Shown here piece after piece: positions 10,038 to 19,700 of a DNA stretch of 64,000 nt. A program made the position numbers and the translations under genes. Below the pieces are notes generated by a model that saw nothing but the letters and a program-made list of their open reading frames with translations, was not told the DNA's origin and searched no databases. Numbering within the stretch: position 1 is the stretch's first letter; each line of letters opens with the position of its first letter. The stretch comes from Holophagae bacterium (lineage in GTDB: Bacteria; Acidobacteriota; Holophagae; Acanthopleuribacterales; Acanthopleuribacteraceae): assembly GCA_030429565.1 (NCBI GenBank), contig JAUIFE010000006.1:310001-374000 (forward strand). The letters are read 5' to 3'.

Positions 10038-12179
10038 TCAGTCGTTTTTGGCGAGCAGGGCGCGCGTCGCGTGCAGGACCTCGCGCGCCGCCGGCAGAAT
10101 GTTGGTGCCCGGCCCGAAAATCGCCGCCACGCCTTGCTCACGCAGGTATGCGTAATCCTGTTGCGGGATAACGCCGCCGCAAACAACCAACATGTCGTCG
10201 ACGTTTTCCCGTTTGAGTTCGGCAATTAAAGCGGGGATCAGCGTTTTATGGCCGGCGGCCTGGCTGGATATGCCGATGATGTGGCAGTCGGCGTCCATCG
10301 CTTGGCGTGCGGCTTCTTCCGGTGTCTGGAAGAGGGGGCCGATGTCGACGTCAAAACCCAAATCAGCGAAGGCGGTGGCGATCACTTTGGCGCCGCGGTC
10401 ATGACCGTCCTGGCCGAGCTTCACGACCAAAATGCGCGGTCGCCGCCCTTCCGCCGCTTCGAATTCCTTGATTTCAGCTTGGAGTGCTTGCCAGTCGGGA
10501 TCTTCTTCGAAGGCGGCGCCGTACACACCGCTGATCGGCTGGGCGGTGGTGCGGTAACGGCCGTAGACTTTTTCCAAAGCGTCCGAAATCTCGCCGACCG
10601 AAGCGCGCGCGCGCGTGGCCGCGACGGCCAGCTCGAGCATATTGCCTTCGCCGTTTTCGGCCGCCTTGGTTAAGGCTGCCAGCGCCGCGTTGCAGGCATC
10701 GTTGTCGCGGCTGTTGCGAATCTGCTGCAAGCGTGCGATTTGTGCTTCGCGGACGGCGGTGTTGTCAATTTCGAGAATGTCGAGTTCGTCTTCCTTGTCC
10801 AAACGGTATTTATTGACGCCGACAATCACCTCGTCGCCGCGATCAATGCGCGCTTGACGTCGTGCCGAGGATTCCTCGATATACCGCTGCGGAATACCGG
10901 CCTCAATCGCCTTGGTCATGCCGCCGTGGGCTTCGATTTCATTGATGATTTCCTGGGCTTTCTCAATCAGGCCTTGGGTCAAGTTCTCCATCATGTAACT
11001 GCCGGCCCAGGGGTCGACGACCTTGGTGATGTGGCTTTCTTCCTGAATGATGAGCTGCGTGTTGCGGGCGATGCGGGCCGAGAAATCGGTTGGCAGTGCC
11101 ACCGCCTCGTCGAGTGCGTTGGTGTGCAGCGATTGGGTGCCGCCAAAGACGGCGGCCATCGCTTCGATCGTGGTGCGTACCACGTTGTTGTAGGGGTCTT
11201 GCTCGGTCAAACTCCAGCCGGAGGTTTGGCAGTGGGTGCGCAGCATCATCGACTTGGCGTTTTTGGGGTTAAAGCCTTTGATCATTTTGGCCCAAAGCCC
11301 GCGTGCGGCGCGTAACTTGGCCACTTCCATGTAGAAGTTCATGCCGATCGCAAAGAAAAACGACAGGCGTGGTGCGAAGGCGTCGATGTCGAGGCCTTTG
11401 GCCAACGCCGTGCGCACGTATTCGAGTCCGTCGGCCAGCGTCAGCGCCAGTTCCAGCGCGCCGTGCGCGCCGGCTTCCTGGATATGGTAGCCGCTGATTG
11501 AAATCGAGTTGAACTTGGGCATGTGCTGGGAGGTGTAGGCGATGATGTCGGCAATGATACGCATGGACGGTGTCGGCGGGAAGATATACGTATTGCGCAC
11601 CATGAATTCTTTGAGGATGTCGTTCTGAATGGTGCCCGCCAACAGGCTTTGATCGACGCCTTGCTCCTCGGCGGCGACGATGAAGCCGGCCAGAATCGGC
11701 AGGACCGCGCCGTTCATCGTCATAGAAACCGACATTTTGTCGAGCGGAATACCGTCGAAGAGGATTTTCATATCCTCGACACTGTCGATGGCGACACCGG
11801 CCTTGCCAACATCGCCGACAACGCGCGGGTGATCGGAATCGTAGCCGCGGTGGGTGGCCAAGTCGAAAGCGACGGACAGACCTTTTTGGCCGGCGGCGAG
11901 GTTGCGCTTGTAAAAGGCGTTGGACGCCTCGGCGGTTGAAAAGCCGGCGTACTGACGTATCGTCCAGGGACGACCGGTGTACATGGTGGCGCGGGGTCCG
12001 CGAATAAATGGATACAGACCGGGTAAGGTGTCGGTATCGGGGAGCGCTTCAAGATCGGCGGCGGTGTAGAGGGGTTTTACATCAATGCCCTCATCCGATT
12101 GCCAGGTCAACGCGTCCAGGGGTCGCCCGCGTAGTTCTTTCTCTGCCAGCTTTCGCCACGCTTCTAAATCCTTAGCCAT
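10038..12179 (-). CDS. scpA: Adenosylcobalamin-dependent methylmalonyl-CoA mutase, single-chain
   Basis: This interconverts (R)-methylmalonyl-CoA and succinyl-CoA. The 713-residue chain holds an N-terminal TIM-barrel substrate domain with the signature RGPRATMYTGRPWTIRQYAG and the SVAFDLATHRGYDSDHPRV segment. A C-terminal B12-binding domain carries DGHDRGAKV, with His593 as the lower cobalt ligand. No small MutA-like subunit gene is adjacent, so it is probably a homodimer like the human and E. coli enzymes. The start at 12179 has GAGG 5 nt upstream. The meaB gene follows at 16 nt; a methylmalonyl-CoA epimerase and propionyl-CoA carboxylase are not in the window. Confidence 0.96.
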   Translation of the reverse strand: MAKDLEAWRKLAEKELRGRPLDALTWQSDEGIDVKPLYTAADLEALPDTDTLPGLYPFIRGPRATMYTGRPWTIRQYAGFSTAEASNAFYKRNLAAGQKGLSVAFDLATHRGYDSDHPRVVGDVGKAGVAIDSVEDMKILFDGIPLDKMSVSMTMNGAVLPILAGFIVAAEEQGVDQSLLAGTIQNDILKEFMVRNTYIFPPTPSMRIIADIIAYTSQHMPKFNSISISGYHIQEAGAHGALELALTLADGLEYVRTALAKGLDIDAFAPRLSFFFAIGMNFYMEVAKLRAARGLWAKMIKGFNPKNAKSMMLRTHCQTSGWSLTEQDPYNNVVRTTIEAMAAVFGGTQSLHTNALDEAVALPTDFSARIARNTQLIIQEESHITKVVDPWAGSYMMENLTQGLIEKAQEIINEIEAHGGMTKAIEAGIPQRYIEESSARRQARIDRGDEVIVGVNKYRLDKEDELDILEIDNTAVREAQIARLQQIRNSRDNDACNAALAALTKAAENGEGNMLELAVAATRARASVGEISDALEKVYGRYRTTAQPISGVYGAAFEEDPDWQALQAEIKEFEAAEGRRPRILVVKLGQDGHDRGAKVIATAFADLGFDVDIGPLFQTPEEAARQAMDADCHIIGISSQAAGHKTLIPALIAELKRENVDDMLVVCGGVIPQQDYAYLREQGVAAIFGPGTNILPAAREVLHATRALLAKND

Positions 12180-12260
12180 ACTTGCCTCGTGGAACAAAAA
12201 TTAATGTCGTATGGTCGTATCTTAACCCACTTTGCGGGCCGGCAGTGAAGAGGCTGTTTT

Positions 12261-12290
12261 GGTGAAGACGGTCCTGCGACCGCCTTCACC
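12261..12290. repeat. Palindrome downstream of malic enzyme (terminator-like)
   Basis: An imperfect inverted repeat (GGTGAAGACGGTC/GACCGCCTTCACC) lies 13 nt after the malic enzyme stop. The stem is strong but no T-run follows on either strand. The core resembles the hairpin at 4347-4371. A factor-dependent or weak terminator is likely. Confidence 0.5.
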
Positions 12291-12303
12291 ACGAGATACG
12301 GAT

Positions 12304-13743
12304 TTAGATTTCGTCGTCGCTGATTTTGGTGCGACGTGCCACGCCGGTGCGAATGGCCGCTTCCATGACGGCCTGCGCGACCTTGGGGACCACGTCTTGG
12401 TTGAAGACGCTGGGGATGATGTAGTCGGGCGACAGAATTTCGTCCTCAATCGATTCGGCAATCGCAATGGCCGCCGCCATTTTCATTTCCTCGTTAATGT
12501 GCGAGGCGTGGCAGTCCAGGGCGCCGCGGAAAATACCGGGGAAGCACAGCACGTTGTTGATTTGGTTGGGGTAATCGCTGCGGCCGGTGGCCACGACTTT
12601 GGCGTGTTTTTCAGCGATTTCCGGCATAACCTCGGGCACGGGGTTCGACATGGCGAACACAATCGAGTCCTTGGCCATGGCGGCCACATCGGCTTCGTCC
12701 AGCAGGTTGGGGGCGGAAAGGCCGACAAACACGTCGGCGCCGCGCACCACGTCTTTCAACGTGCCCTCTTCTTGATTGGGGTTGGTGATGTCGGCGTATT
12801 CGCGTTTGGCGTCGTTGAGATCGGTGCGTTTGTTGTTGAGGGCCCCTTTGCGGTCGCAACCGATGATGTTTTTAATGCCCAAGGCCATCATCATTTTGGT
12901 GCAGGCCGTGCCCGCCGCGCCGACGCCGGCAACGACGACTTTCAGATCTTCGTACTTTTTGTCGACCAGCTTCATGGCGTTAATCAGGGCGGCCACCAGT
13001 ACAACGGCGGTCCCGTGTTGGTCGTCGTGGAAGATGGGGATGTCCAGTTCTTCCTGCAAGCGGCGCTCGATTTCGAAACAGCGCGGTGCTGAAATATCTT
13101 CGAGGTTGACGCCGCCAAATGTCGGTGCCAGGTATTTCACCGTTTTAATGATCTCTTCGGTGTCTTTGGTGTCGAGGCAGATGGGGAAGGCGTCGACGCC
13201 GGCGAACTCTTTAAACAACATGGCTTTGCCTTCCATCACCGGCATTGCCGCTTCGGGGCCGATATCACCCAGACCGAGAACGGCGGTCCCGTCGCTGACA
13301 ATGGCCACCGTGTTGCGTTTGATCGTCAGTTTAAAGGCGTCACTGGGGCGTTTTTCAATGGCAAGACAGATGCGCGCGACGCCCGGCGTGTAGGCCATCG
13401 ACAATTGGTCACGGGTTTTCAGCGGCATTTTGCTGTTGACCTCAATTTTGCCGCCCAGGTGGAGCAAAAAGGTGCGGTCGGAGAAGTTGACGATTTCCAC
13501 GCCTTCGATGCCGGCGATGCCGTCGAGGAGTTCCTGGATGTGGGCTTCGCCCGAAGTGTCGATGGTGAAGTCGCGAATCACGTAATCTTTGCCGGCCTTG
13601 ACGATGTCAATGGCGCCGATAGCCCCACCCAGGTTGCCGACGAGGGTGGTGACCTGAGCCAGGACGTTCGTGGTATGCGTCAATTTCAAACGAATGGTAA
13701 TGCTGTTGCTGGCATTGGTCGGGTTTCCTGCTTGCAATGTCAT
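12304..13743 (-). CDS. NAD(P)-dependent malic enzyme with N-terminal ACT domain
   Basis: Oxidative decarboxylation of malate to pyruvate and CO2. An ACT regulatory domain (about residues 12-85), which usually binds amino acids, precedes the malic domain. Visible are MAYTPGVA with the catalytic Tyr, VSDGTAVLGLGDIG, the Lys-containing MEGKAMLFKEFAG, the metal site FHDDQHGTA, and the Rossmann GVGAAGTA. The 479-residue length fits the ACT-malic subgroup. The ATG at 13743 has AAGGA 7 nt upstream; an upstream ATG lacks one. It precedes the mutase genes on the same strand, so succinyl-CoA carbon can be drawn off as pyruvate. The coenzyme preference cannot be read. Confidence 0.93.
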   Translation of the reverse strand: MTLQAGNPTNASNSITIRLKLTHTTNVLAQVTTLVGNLGGAIGAIDIVKAGKDYVIRDFTIDTSGEAHIQELLDGIAGIEGVEIVNFSDRTFLLHLGGKIEVNSKMPLKTRDQLSMAYTPGVARICLAIEKRPSDAFKLTIKRNTVAIVSDGTAVLGLGDIGPEAAMPVMEGKAMLFKEFAGVDAFPICLDTKDTEEIIKTVKYLAPTFGGVNLEDISAPRCFEIERRLQEELDIPIFHDDQHGTAVVLVAALINAMKLVDKKYEDLKVVVAGVGAAGTACTKMMMALGIKNIIGCDRKGALNNKRTDLNDAKREYADITNPNQEEGTLKDVVRGADVFVGLSAPNLLDEADVAAMAKDSIVFAMSNPVPEVMPEIAEKHAKVVATGRSDYPNQINNVLCFPGIFRGALDCHASHINEEMKMAAAIAIAESIEDEILSPDYIIPSVFNQDVVPKVAQAVMEAAIRTGVARRTKISDDEI

Positions 13744-14052
13744 AATTTGATCCTTTTTGCCATGGGGTGCCTTGTGGGACAAGGTGCTTGCGGGCGCCGT
13801 CGTCCAAAAGTGCGGAAGCGGACGACGAAAAACCAGAGGAACGGTTGTTTGGCGGCGCGGGTATGGAGATATTAAAGCGCTTTTCGGCAGTGCCGCTCAA
13901 TGGATAAACCTGAAATCCGGTGGCGACAGGCGTGGATGCCGGAAGTGAGCCAGGTTATAACACGCCCGCGGCGACCGGTAAGTCCCTTTTTCCAAGTGTT
14001 TTCATTGAGTGTGGCTTCAGTTTTCCGATTGGTTTGCGACGGCCTCGGCGAC

Positions 14053-14109
14053 TTTCGACACCTTTCGACACCCATTTCGACATGGTTCGACGTGTCGAAA
14101 TGGGTGTCG
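14053..14109. promoter_or_regulatory. TTTCGACA repeat array with 17-bp perfect palindrome
   Basis: TTTCGACA occurs at 14053-14060, 14063-14070 and 14075-14082, and inverted at 14093-14100. The first two start 10 bp apart and the next 12 bp later, close to one helical turn. A perfect 17-bp inverted repeat (14066-14082 with 14093-14109, 10-nt spacer) is built on the last pair. This looks like a multi-site operator for a dimeric regulator. The regulator is unknown. Confidence 0.55.
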
Positions 14110-14378
14110 CAGCGCAGTTGGTTTTGAAGGGGTTCGGGTAACCTTCATGAATTGATGAGGTTATCTGTGGTTGGTGATTTTGGCATCAAACCTGTAATAG
14201 AGGTATTCCGTCACCACAAGGCTTTACCGCCCGAGGTGATACCTACCGCGGCAGGCCGACCCTTCCACGATTTGGGAAAGAGGGGTAGTTGGGAGGATCG
14301 CCTGCCGGGGTTAGGGCTTTTGCATTACTGAAACCAGGACAGCAACCCGAAGCGCTCGCCGTAACCTCTTTGGTTGGG

Positions 14379-14384
14379 TATAAT
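14379..14384 (+). promoter_or_regulatory. -10 element of the sigma54-regulator gene
   Basis: A perfect TATAAT with no good -35 box at the right distance (TCGCCG). It lies 37 nt before the chosen ATG, giving a short leader. The weak -35 suggests a need for an activator, for example one bound at the upstream repeat array. Confidence 0.5.
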
Positions 14385-14421
14385 TCGCCACAGTGCGACT
14401 TCAACCCAGGTGAGATTGAAC

Positions 14422-16023
14422 ATGGCTTCCGAGAAAGGACCTTATCTTGATATGTCAACGCGGTCGGGGCTGGGCAACGGACATTTAATTCGGCCTGTTA
14501 TGATTCCTCGACTTCATTTAACCATTTTGTTGCATCCGCAAGCGTCGCGCATTGGTGACCGCGTCGCCCTGCCCGAAGGTCCGGTTGAGCTTTCGCGGCG
14601 CACGCCCGACTTCTGTAAACCCAGCCAAATGATTGGCACCCCGTTGGGGTTACCTTGCATTAGCCGCAAGCCTTTTTTTTTGATTCCCCGCGCTCGTGAG
14701 GGATTGTTGATCAAGCGCGACGAACACGGCACCAAGCTTCGTGTGAACGGCGTCCCCCTCAAGCAAGAACTGTTTGTGGACATGGCCGCGTTGACCCGAG
14801 GCGTGGTCATCACCTTGGCGGAACACCTGGTGTTGCTGCTTCATTTTTCCAACTATGACGCCGTGCCGCACAATCTACCCGACTTTGGCTTGGTCGGTTT
14901 TTCCGACGGCGTGGTGCGGATTCGGCGCGAAATTCACCAAGTTGCCGATCTCGATGTGCCGGTTTTGATACGCGGTGAAACCGGGGTTGGCAAAGAATTG
15001 GTGGCGCAGGCCATCCACCGTTACGGTCGCCGCGCCAACCGCCCGTTTATTTCTGTTAACCTCGGCGCCTTGCCACAAACCCTGGCTGCAGCCGAATTGT
15101 TCGGCGCCAAACGCGGCAGTTTTACCGGCGCTACTCAAGACCGTGGCGGTTATTTTGTGGCCGCCGACAGCGGTGTTTTGTTTTTGGACGAAATCGGCGA
15201 AGCGCCGGAAGAGGTGCAGGCAATGTTGTTACGCGCGCTGGAAACGCTGCAGGTCACGCCGCTCGGTGGGCAACGACCGGTTGCCGTCGATGTGCGCGTG
15301 CTGGCCGCGACCGATGCCGACTTGGAGCAGGGGATTCAGCAGCAAAAGTTTAAAGCACCGCTGTTGCACCGTTTATCCGGCTTTGAACTGTTGATTCCGC
15401 CCTTGCGCGAGCGGCCCGAAGACTTGGGTTTGCTGTACGTTTCTTTTACCCAACAAACCGAAAAAGAACTCGGTATCAATTCGCGTAGCGATGACCGCGA
15501 TCCGTTGGCACCACCGCGTTTGCCGGTTTCGCTGATGGAACGGTTTGTCGCCAATCCCTGGGCGGGCAACATTCGTCAGTTTCGCAACCTCGTGCGCCAA
15601 CTGCACATCAGCAATCGCGGTTCCGACGTGCTGGTGGAAACGCCGCAAATCAGCCGGGTGCTCGATGCCGACATTGGGGCTTTGCCGCTGACACAAACGC
15701 CGGCGGCCAACCTGGCTCCGAGTGTCGCCACCGACACACCCAAACGCAAACCGCGTTCCATCACCGAGCAAGAATTGGCGCAAGCGATGGAAGACGCATC
15801 GTGGGAACCTAAGGTCGCCGCCGAAATCCTCGGCATCTCGCGTGCGTCGGTGTATGACTTGGTGCGCCGCAGTACGAGCTTGCGCGTGGCCAACGATATT
15901 CCCGAGGAGGAGCTCAACGCCGCTTACCAGCGCTGTAACGGCAACACCGCGCAAATGTCCCGACAACTGCAAGTTTCAGTGGTGGCGCTGACCCGACGGC
16001 TGCGCGCCATGGGTTTCGACTGA
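14422..16023 (+). CDS. FHA-like/AAA+ sigma54-dependent transcriptional activator with two Fis-type helices
   Basis: A 533-residue enhancer-binding protein that should use ATP to remodel sigma54 RNA polymerase. The N-terminal 140 residues look like a divergent FHA (phosphothreonine-binding) domain. The AAA+ domain follows, with Walker A GETGVGKE, the sigma54-contact loop written GSFTGA instead of the usual GAFTGA, and Walker B VLFLDEIGE. The C-terminus has two successive Fis-like helix-turn-helix segments, VAAEILGISRASVYDLVRR and NTAQMSRQLQVSVVALTRRL. The ATG at 14422 has AGGTGAG 7 nt upstream; an earlier TTG at 14374 would place the start before the TATAAT. An FHA input suggests control by a Ser/Thr kinase such as the one at 16.7-20.3 kb. 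Confidence 0.85.
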   Translation: MASEKGPYLDMSTRSGLGNGHLIRPVMIPRLHLTILLHPQASRIGDRVALPEGPVELSRRTPDFCKPSQMIGTPLGLPCISRKPFFLIPRAREGLLIKRDEHGTKLRVNGVPLKQELFVDMAALTRGVVITLAEHLVLLLHFSNYDAVPHNLPDFGLVGFSDGVVRIRREIHQVADLDVPVLIRGETGVGKELVAQAIHRYGRRANRPFISVNLGALPQTLAAAELFGAKRGSFTGATQDRGGYFVAADSGVLFLDEIGEAPEEVQAMLLRALETLQVTPLGGQRPVAVDVRVLAATDADLEQGIQQQKFKAPLLHRLSGFELLIPPLRERPEDLGLLYVSFTQQTEKELGINSRSDDRDPLAPPRLPVSLMERFVANPWAGNIRQFRNLVRQLHISNRGSDVLVETPQISRVLDADIGALPLTQTPAANLAPSVATDTPKRKPRSITEQELAQAMEDASWEPKVAAEILGISRASVYDLVRRSTSLRVANDIPEEELNAAYQRCNGNTAQMSRQLQVSVVALTRRLRAMGFD

Positions 16024-16186
16024 GCGGTCGTTCCGAATAGAGAGGGGTTTGACGCCGTCGGCGGTGCCTTGTGGCGCTGTCCGTCGACTTGGGACCTGTC
16101 TGTGTTCGGAAACGGACGGTCGTGCCTTTGCACCGATCCTACCCGTTGCTTCTCCTATCTTCAGCCGATAAAACGGAGGTCCTACG

Positions 16187-16594
16187 ATGACAGCTCTTGA
16201 AATTTGGTACGAGGGAATCAATCAAGTTTGGTACAAGTCCCACAAAAACTATCAAGTCACCCTGCCCGACGGTAGCAAAGTGGTGGTTGTTGACGGTTTG
16301 GCGCATGGTGACACGGTGATGATTATTAACGGTGACGAATACCATCGCGTCAAAGTGAAAATCCCTGCGGGCATCTTTTCGGAAGATAAAACCAAGTTTA
16401 TCTTGGCGGCCCATGGTCAAGAAGGTGATCGCCGCATACTTGAGGTTCTGTGCACGGCACCGCTCGAACCCGTGACCTTCAAATTTTCTGAGAAGAAACT
16501 CGACGGTTCCGACGATGACCGCGACGATGAGGAAAAAGATACCAACGGCCAGATTATCGTTTTGGATCCTCCCGATCCCCCCACCGATTTTTAA
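16187..16594 (+). CDS. Small acidic protein of unknown function
   Basis: A 135-residue protein preceded by GGAGG 7 nt upstream of its ATG. The first 95 residues look like a beta-rich fold (alternating hydrophobic strands, VTLPDGSKVVVVDGLAHGD). The tail is strongly acidic (residues 113-125, Asp/Glu-rich) and ends with several prolines. There is no signal peptide, no cysteine pair and no recognised family. It lies between the sigma54 activator and a convergent Ser/Thr kinase, so a link to that signalling pathway is possible but unproven. Confidence 0.65.
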   Translation: MTALEIWYEGINQVWYKSHKNYQVTLPDGSKVVVVDGLAHGDTVMIINGDEYHRVKVKIPAGIFSEDKTKFILAAHGQEGDRRILEVLCTAPLEPVTFKFSEKKLDGSDDDRDDEEKDTNGQIIVLDPPDPPTDF

Positions 16595-16712
16595 AACCTA
16601 ATCGGCGGCGTTCGCAACCAATCCTTTCCAAGGGAAGGGTTGGCGTGCGCTGCCGGATGTCTCTCGGTGCGACCTGGCTGATGACGGACGATCGCCGTGT
16701 CGCGCTGTCCCG

Positions 16713-19700
16713 CTAAAACTGGTGATCGCGCGTTTGGCCCTGCAAACTTCGGTTGAGATCCAAGCTGTAAATAAGCGTGTTGGGCAAACTCGCCTGCAAC
16801 CTTTTTAACCGGGTGAAGGCCGCTTCGGCCAGAGCACTTTGGTTGTGCTTTAACGCGTGCCAAACGGCCAATTCATCGGTCAGGCTTTGTGCCTCAACGA
16901 AACTGGGAAAAAGGGTCTCAAACTGTACAACGGCTTTGTGAAATCGGTGTGCCGCTTCATCGGCGGCTTCCCCTGGCGGTTGGACCAGCGCTTCTAGAAA
17001 AGCCAAGCGTAGTTGGTTGAGCTGCGGTTCGACGAGACGTGGATTCTTGGGGACGGCTTGGCCGTGGAAAAACCGTAGCTCTGCCAAGTCGACGGCACTC
17101 GGTCCACCTTGAGCAAAGGCTGTGACCTGTTTGAAAAACAGGATTTCTACCAATAGTGACAAATTCAGAGCATCGTCCGGTTTGGTGTTGAGCAACACCC
17201 GTGTCCCGGTTTCTGCCTCAGCCAGCACGCGCGTGTAGGCAAGGTTGTTTTTCTTGCGACACAAAGCTAGGTAGTAAAGAGACATATTGAGACTGTAGTC
17301 GACACTTTTCGAAGACGGCATGACCTGTTTCCCTTGCGCGTAGCCATTGCGGCAGGCTTTGAGGGCCGCTTCGCCTTGAGCCGGGTCGTGCAGTCTGTTG
17401 CGGATGCGTCGTCCGTGCAATAACACCGCGGTATTGTAGGAATAGCCGTAGTTGGGGTTCACCGCGATGGCGCGGTTCACGCAGGCCGCCGCAGTTTGGA
17501 GCTCGTGGCTCGCATCTAATCCCCGTGCCATACGTCGTTCCGCCAACAAGGACCAAATCATGGCTTGGCTTTGCGCGAAATTCGGGACCTTGGGTTGAAT
17601 GCTTTCGGCCGCCTGATAATGGCACAAGCTGTTTTCCAGCAGGGTCGTGTCGTTTTCACCATGGTCGACCTCGATGGCGGCCGCTTGGCGATAACTGTTG
17701 CCAAGGTAATAATGTACCGCCATGTTTTGTGGATCCGACACTAGAATTTCGCTAAAGGTGTTGATGACTTGCGCCAGCGTGTTGGCGCGCTCTTCCGCGC
17801 TTTCGAGCTCAAGTTTGGCAAGATACACCAAGCCGAGGTTCATACGGGCGCGCTGTTTTTCGCGCGATAGGGCAATTGCCTCATGATAGGCCTGCACGGC
17901 TTGATTGACATGGGCTAATTTGGCGCCGTCGCGATTGGTTTCGTGTTTGGCAGCCACTTGGTGCGCTTGGCCGAGAATGTAGTAGTAATTGTCGGAACGT
18001 TCCGCTTCCGTGACTTGTGCCGCGATTGGCCAGAGTTGTTGTAGGGCGGGCATAGGGTCTTCGGCGCTGTTGGCGTTCATGACGGCGCGAAGACAGAGTA
18101 AACGCATGTAGGTCAGCAGGGCCCGATCTTTTTTATAACCTTCCGCCACGATTTGTGCGACCGAGCTGAGCTCACGGGACAACGCCTCTTCAATCGGCGC
18201 GCTTTGATTGAGGTCGGCCGCAAACGAGCGGCTGTTTAATTGCGCGCGTAAAAGGCGGGCACCGACATGATTGGGATCAACGCGTAAGGCGGTTTCCAAC
18301 TGCGCCAAGCCCTCATTGAGGTAGTGCTCGTGGTTGCCAGGTCGGATGGTGTGGTAATCGTATTGCTGGTGGTACATGTGCGCCAAGCTCACGTAAATGT
18401 CGACACTGCTGGGGGCGATGTCGATCGCTTTTCGCAAGGCGTACAGGCCTTTTTGGAAACACTCATCGGCTTCTTCGTGTTTGCCCATGGTGCGAAGTTG
18501 GCCGGCGAGCTCTGAATAAAGCACCCCTTGCAATTCGTAATTCTCGTAGAACCAAGGCTGGAAGGCGTTTTGTCGCAGGATTTCCAAGGCGCGGCGCGGT
18601 TCCTTCGCAAACCACGCCATTTGTGCTTTCACAAAGGAAGGGAAACGCGTGCTTGAAGGTGGCACTGTTTTGAGCAAACTCAAAGCACGTGCCGTGTAGC
18701 GGGTCTCAATGTCGTCAAGAATGCGTTCGCGGCGCGCGGGGTCACTGATGTTTTCGGCGGTTAAATGCGCTTCTTTGTAGAGTTCGCCGCGGCTTTGCGC
18801 AATGGCGTAGGCCAGCGCCGGTTGACGGGCGCCTCGTTGCCAAGCACGTTCCAAGTGTTCCAGTGCTGCTTCGTGGTCGTCAAATGCGGCGTAGGCGCGA
18901 CCAATCGCCCAATCGGCGGCCTCGTCGGCGATGGGACCTGCATCCTCGCGCATGGCCTGCATGTCTTCAAGGCGTAATCGTAGCGATTTCATTTCGCGGC
19001 GAATATCGTGGGCCGGCAGCATGTGCGAGTAGCGGATGGTGGCTTCGATTTCTTCGGCTGTTTCGTTAAAGCTGCGCGCCCATTTTTCCCGTTGCTCGGC
19101 CTGGTGTTTAAGGTGTTGTGTGTTCAAACCCAAAGCCGCGACCAGAATGAATGCAGCCAGGCTTGCCAAAGCCGTGATTTTGTTTTGTTTGAGCTTTTTA
19201 CGGGTTAGGTACCACCAGTCGGCGCCGCGCACACTGACCGCGTCGCCGCGCAGGTAGGCCTGGAGATCGTCGGCAAAGGCTTTGGCCGAGGGATAGCGGT
19301 CGGCGCGTTCCTTGCGCAAACACTTTTTGATGATTAACGCCAAATCGCGTTTGATATCCGGGTTCAAACTCTGTGGGTCAGGCGGTTCTGTATTGGGAAT
19401 CATGCTAATCGTGTCGAGGCTGTTTTTGCCCATAATCGGCGGGCGTTTGCACAGGCACCAATACAAAGTGGCGCCCAGGCTGTAGACATCGCTGCGCGGG
19501 TCGAGGCAGCCTTCTTGGCCGAGCGCTTGTTCCGGCGACATAAACGACGGCGTGCCCGCGCTCCAGGCCAAGGTATCCTCTTCGGTCCAGGCCATAGCGA
19601 GGCCGAAATCCATCAGGATCGCCTTGGGTTCGGCGTCGCCTTCCGCACGCACCATGATGTTGCCAGGTTTGATATCGCGGTGAATCAAACCCGCGTTGTG

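Larger units (their letters stand above)
13744..14421. other. Divergent regulatory region between malic enzyme and sigma54 regulator
   Basis: This 678-bp stretch separates two divergently transcribed genes. It contains the TTTCGACA array at 14053-14109, an inverted repeat CGGCAGGC/GCCTGCCG (14249-14256 with 14300-14307) and a TATAAT at 14379. No protein-coding frame or RNA gene is convincing. Confidence 0.5.

Noticed and set aside
12232..13092. 286-residue frame on the plus strand
   Set aside because: Antisense to the malic enzyme; composition typical of a shadow frame.
14053..14109. CRISPR-like array
   Set aside because: Repeats are only 8 bp with 2-10 bp spacers and no cas genes; an operator is more likely.
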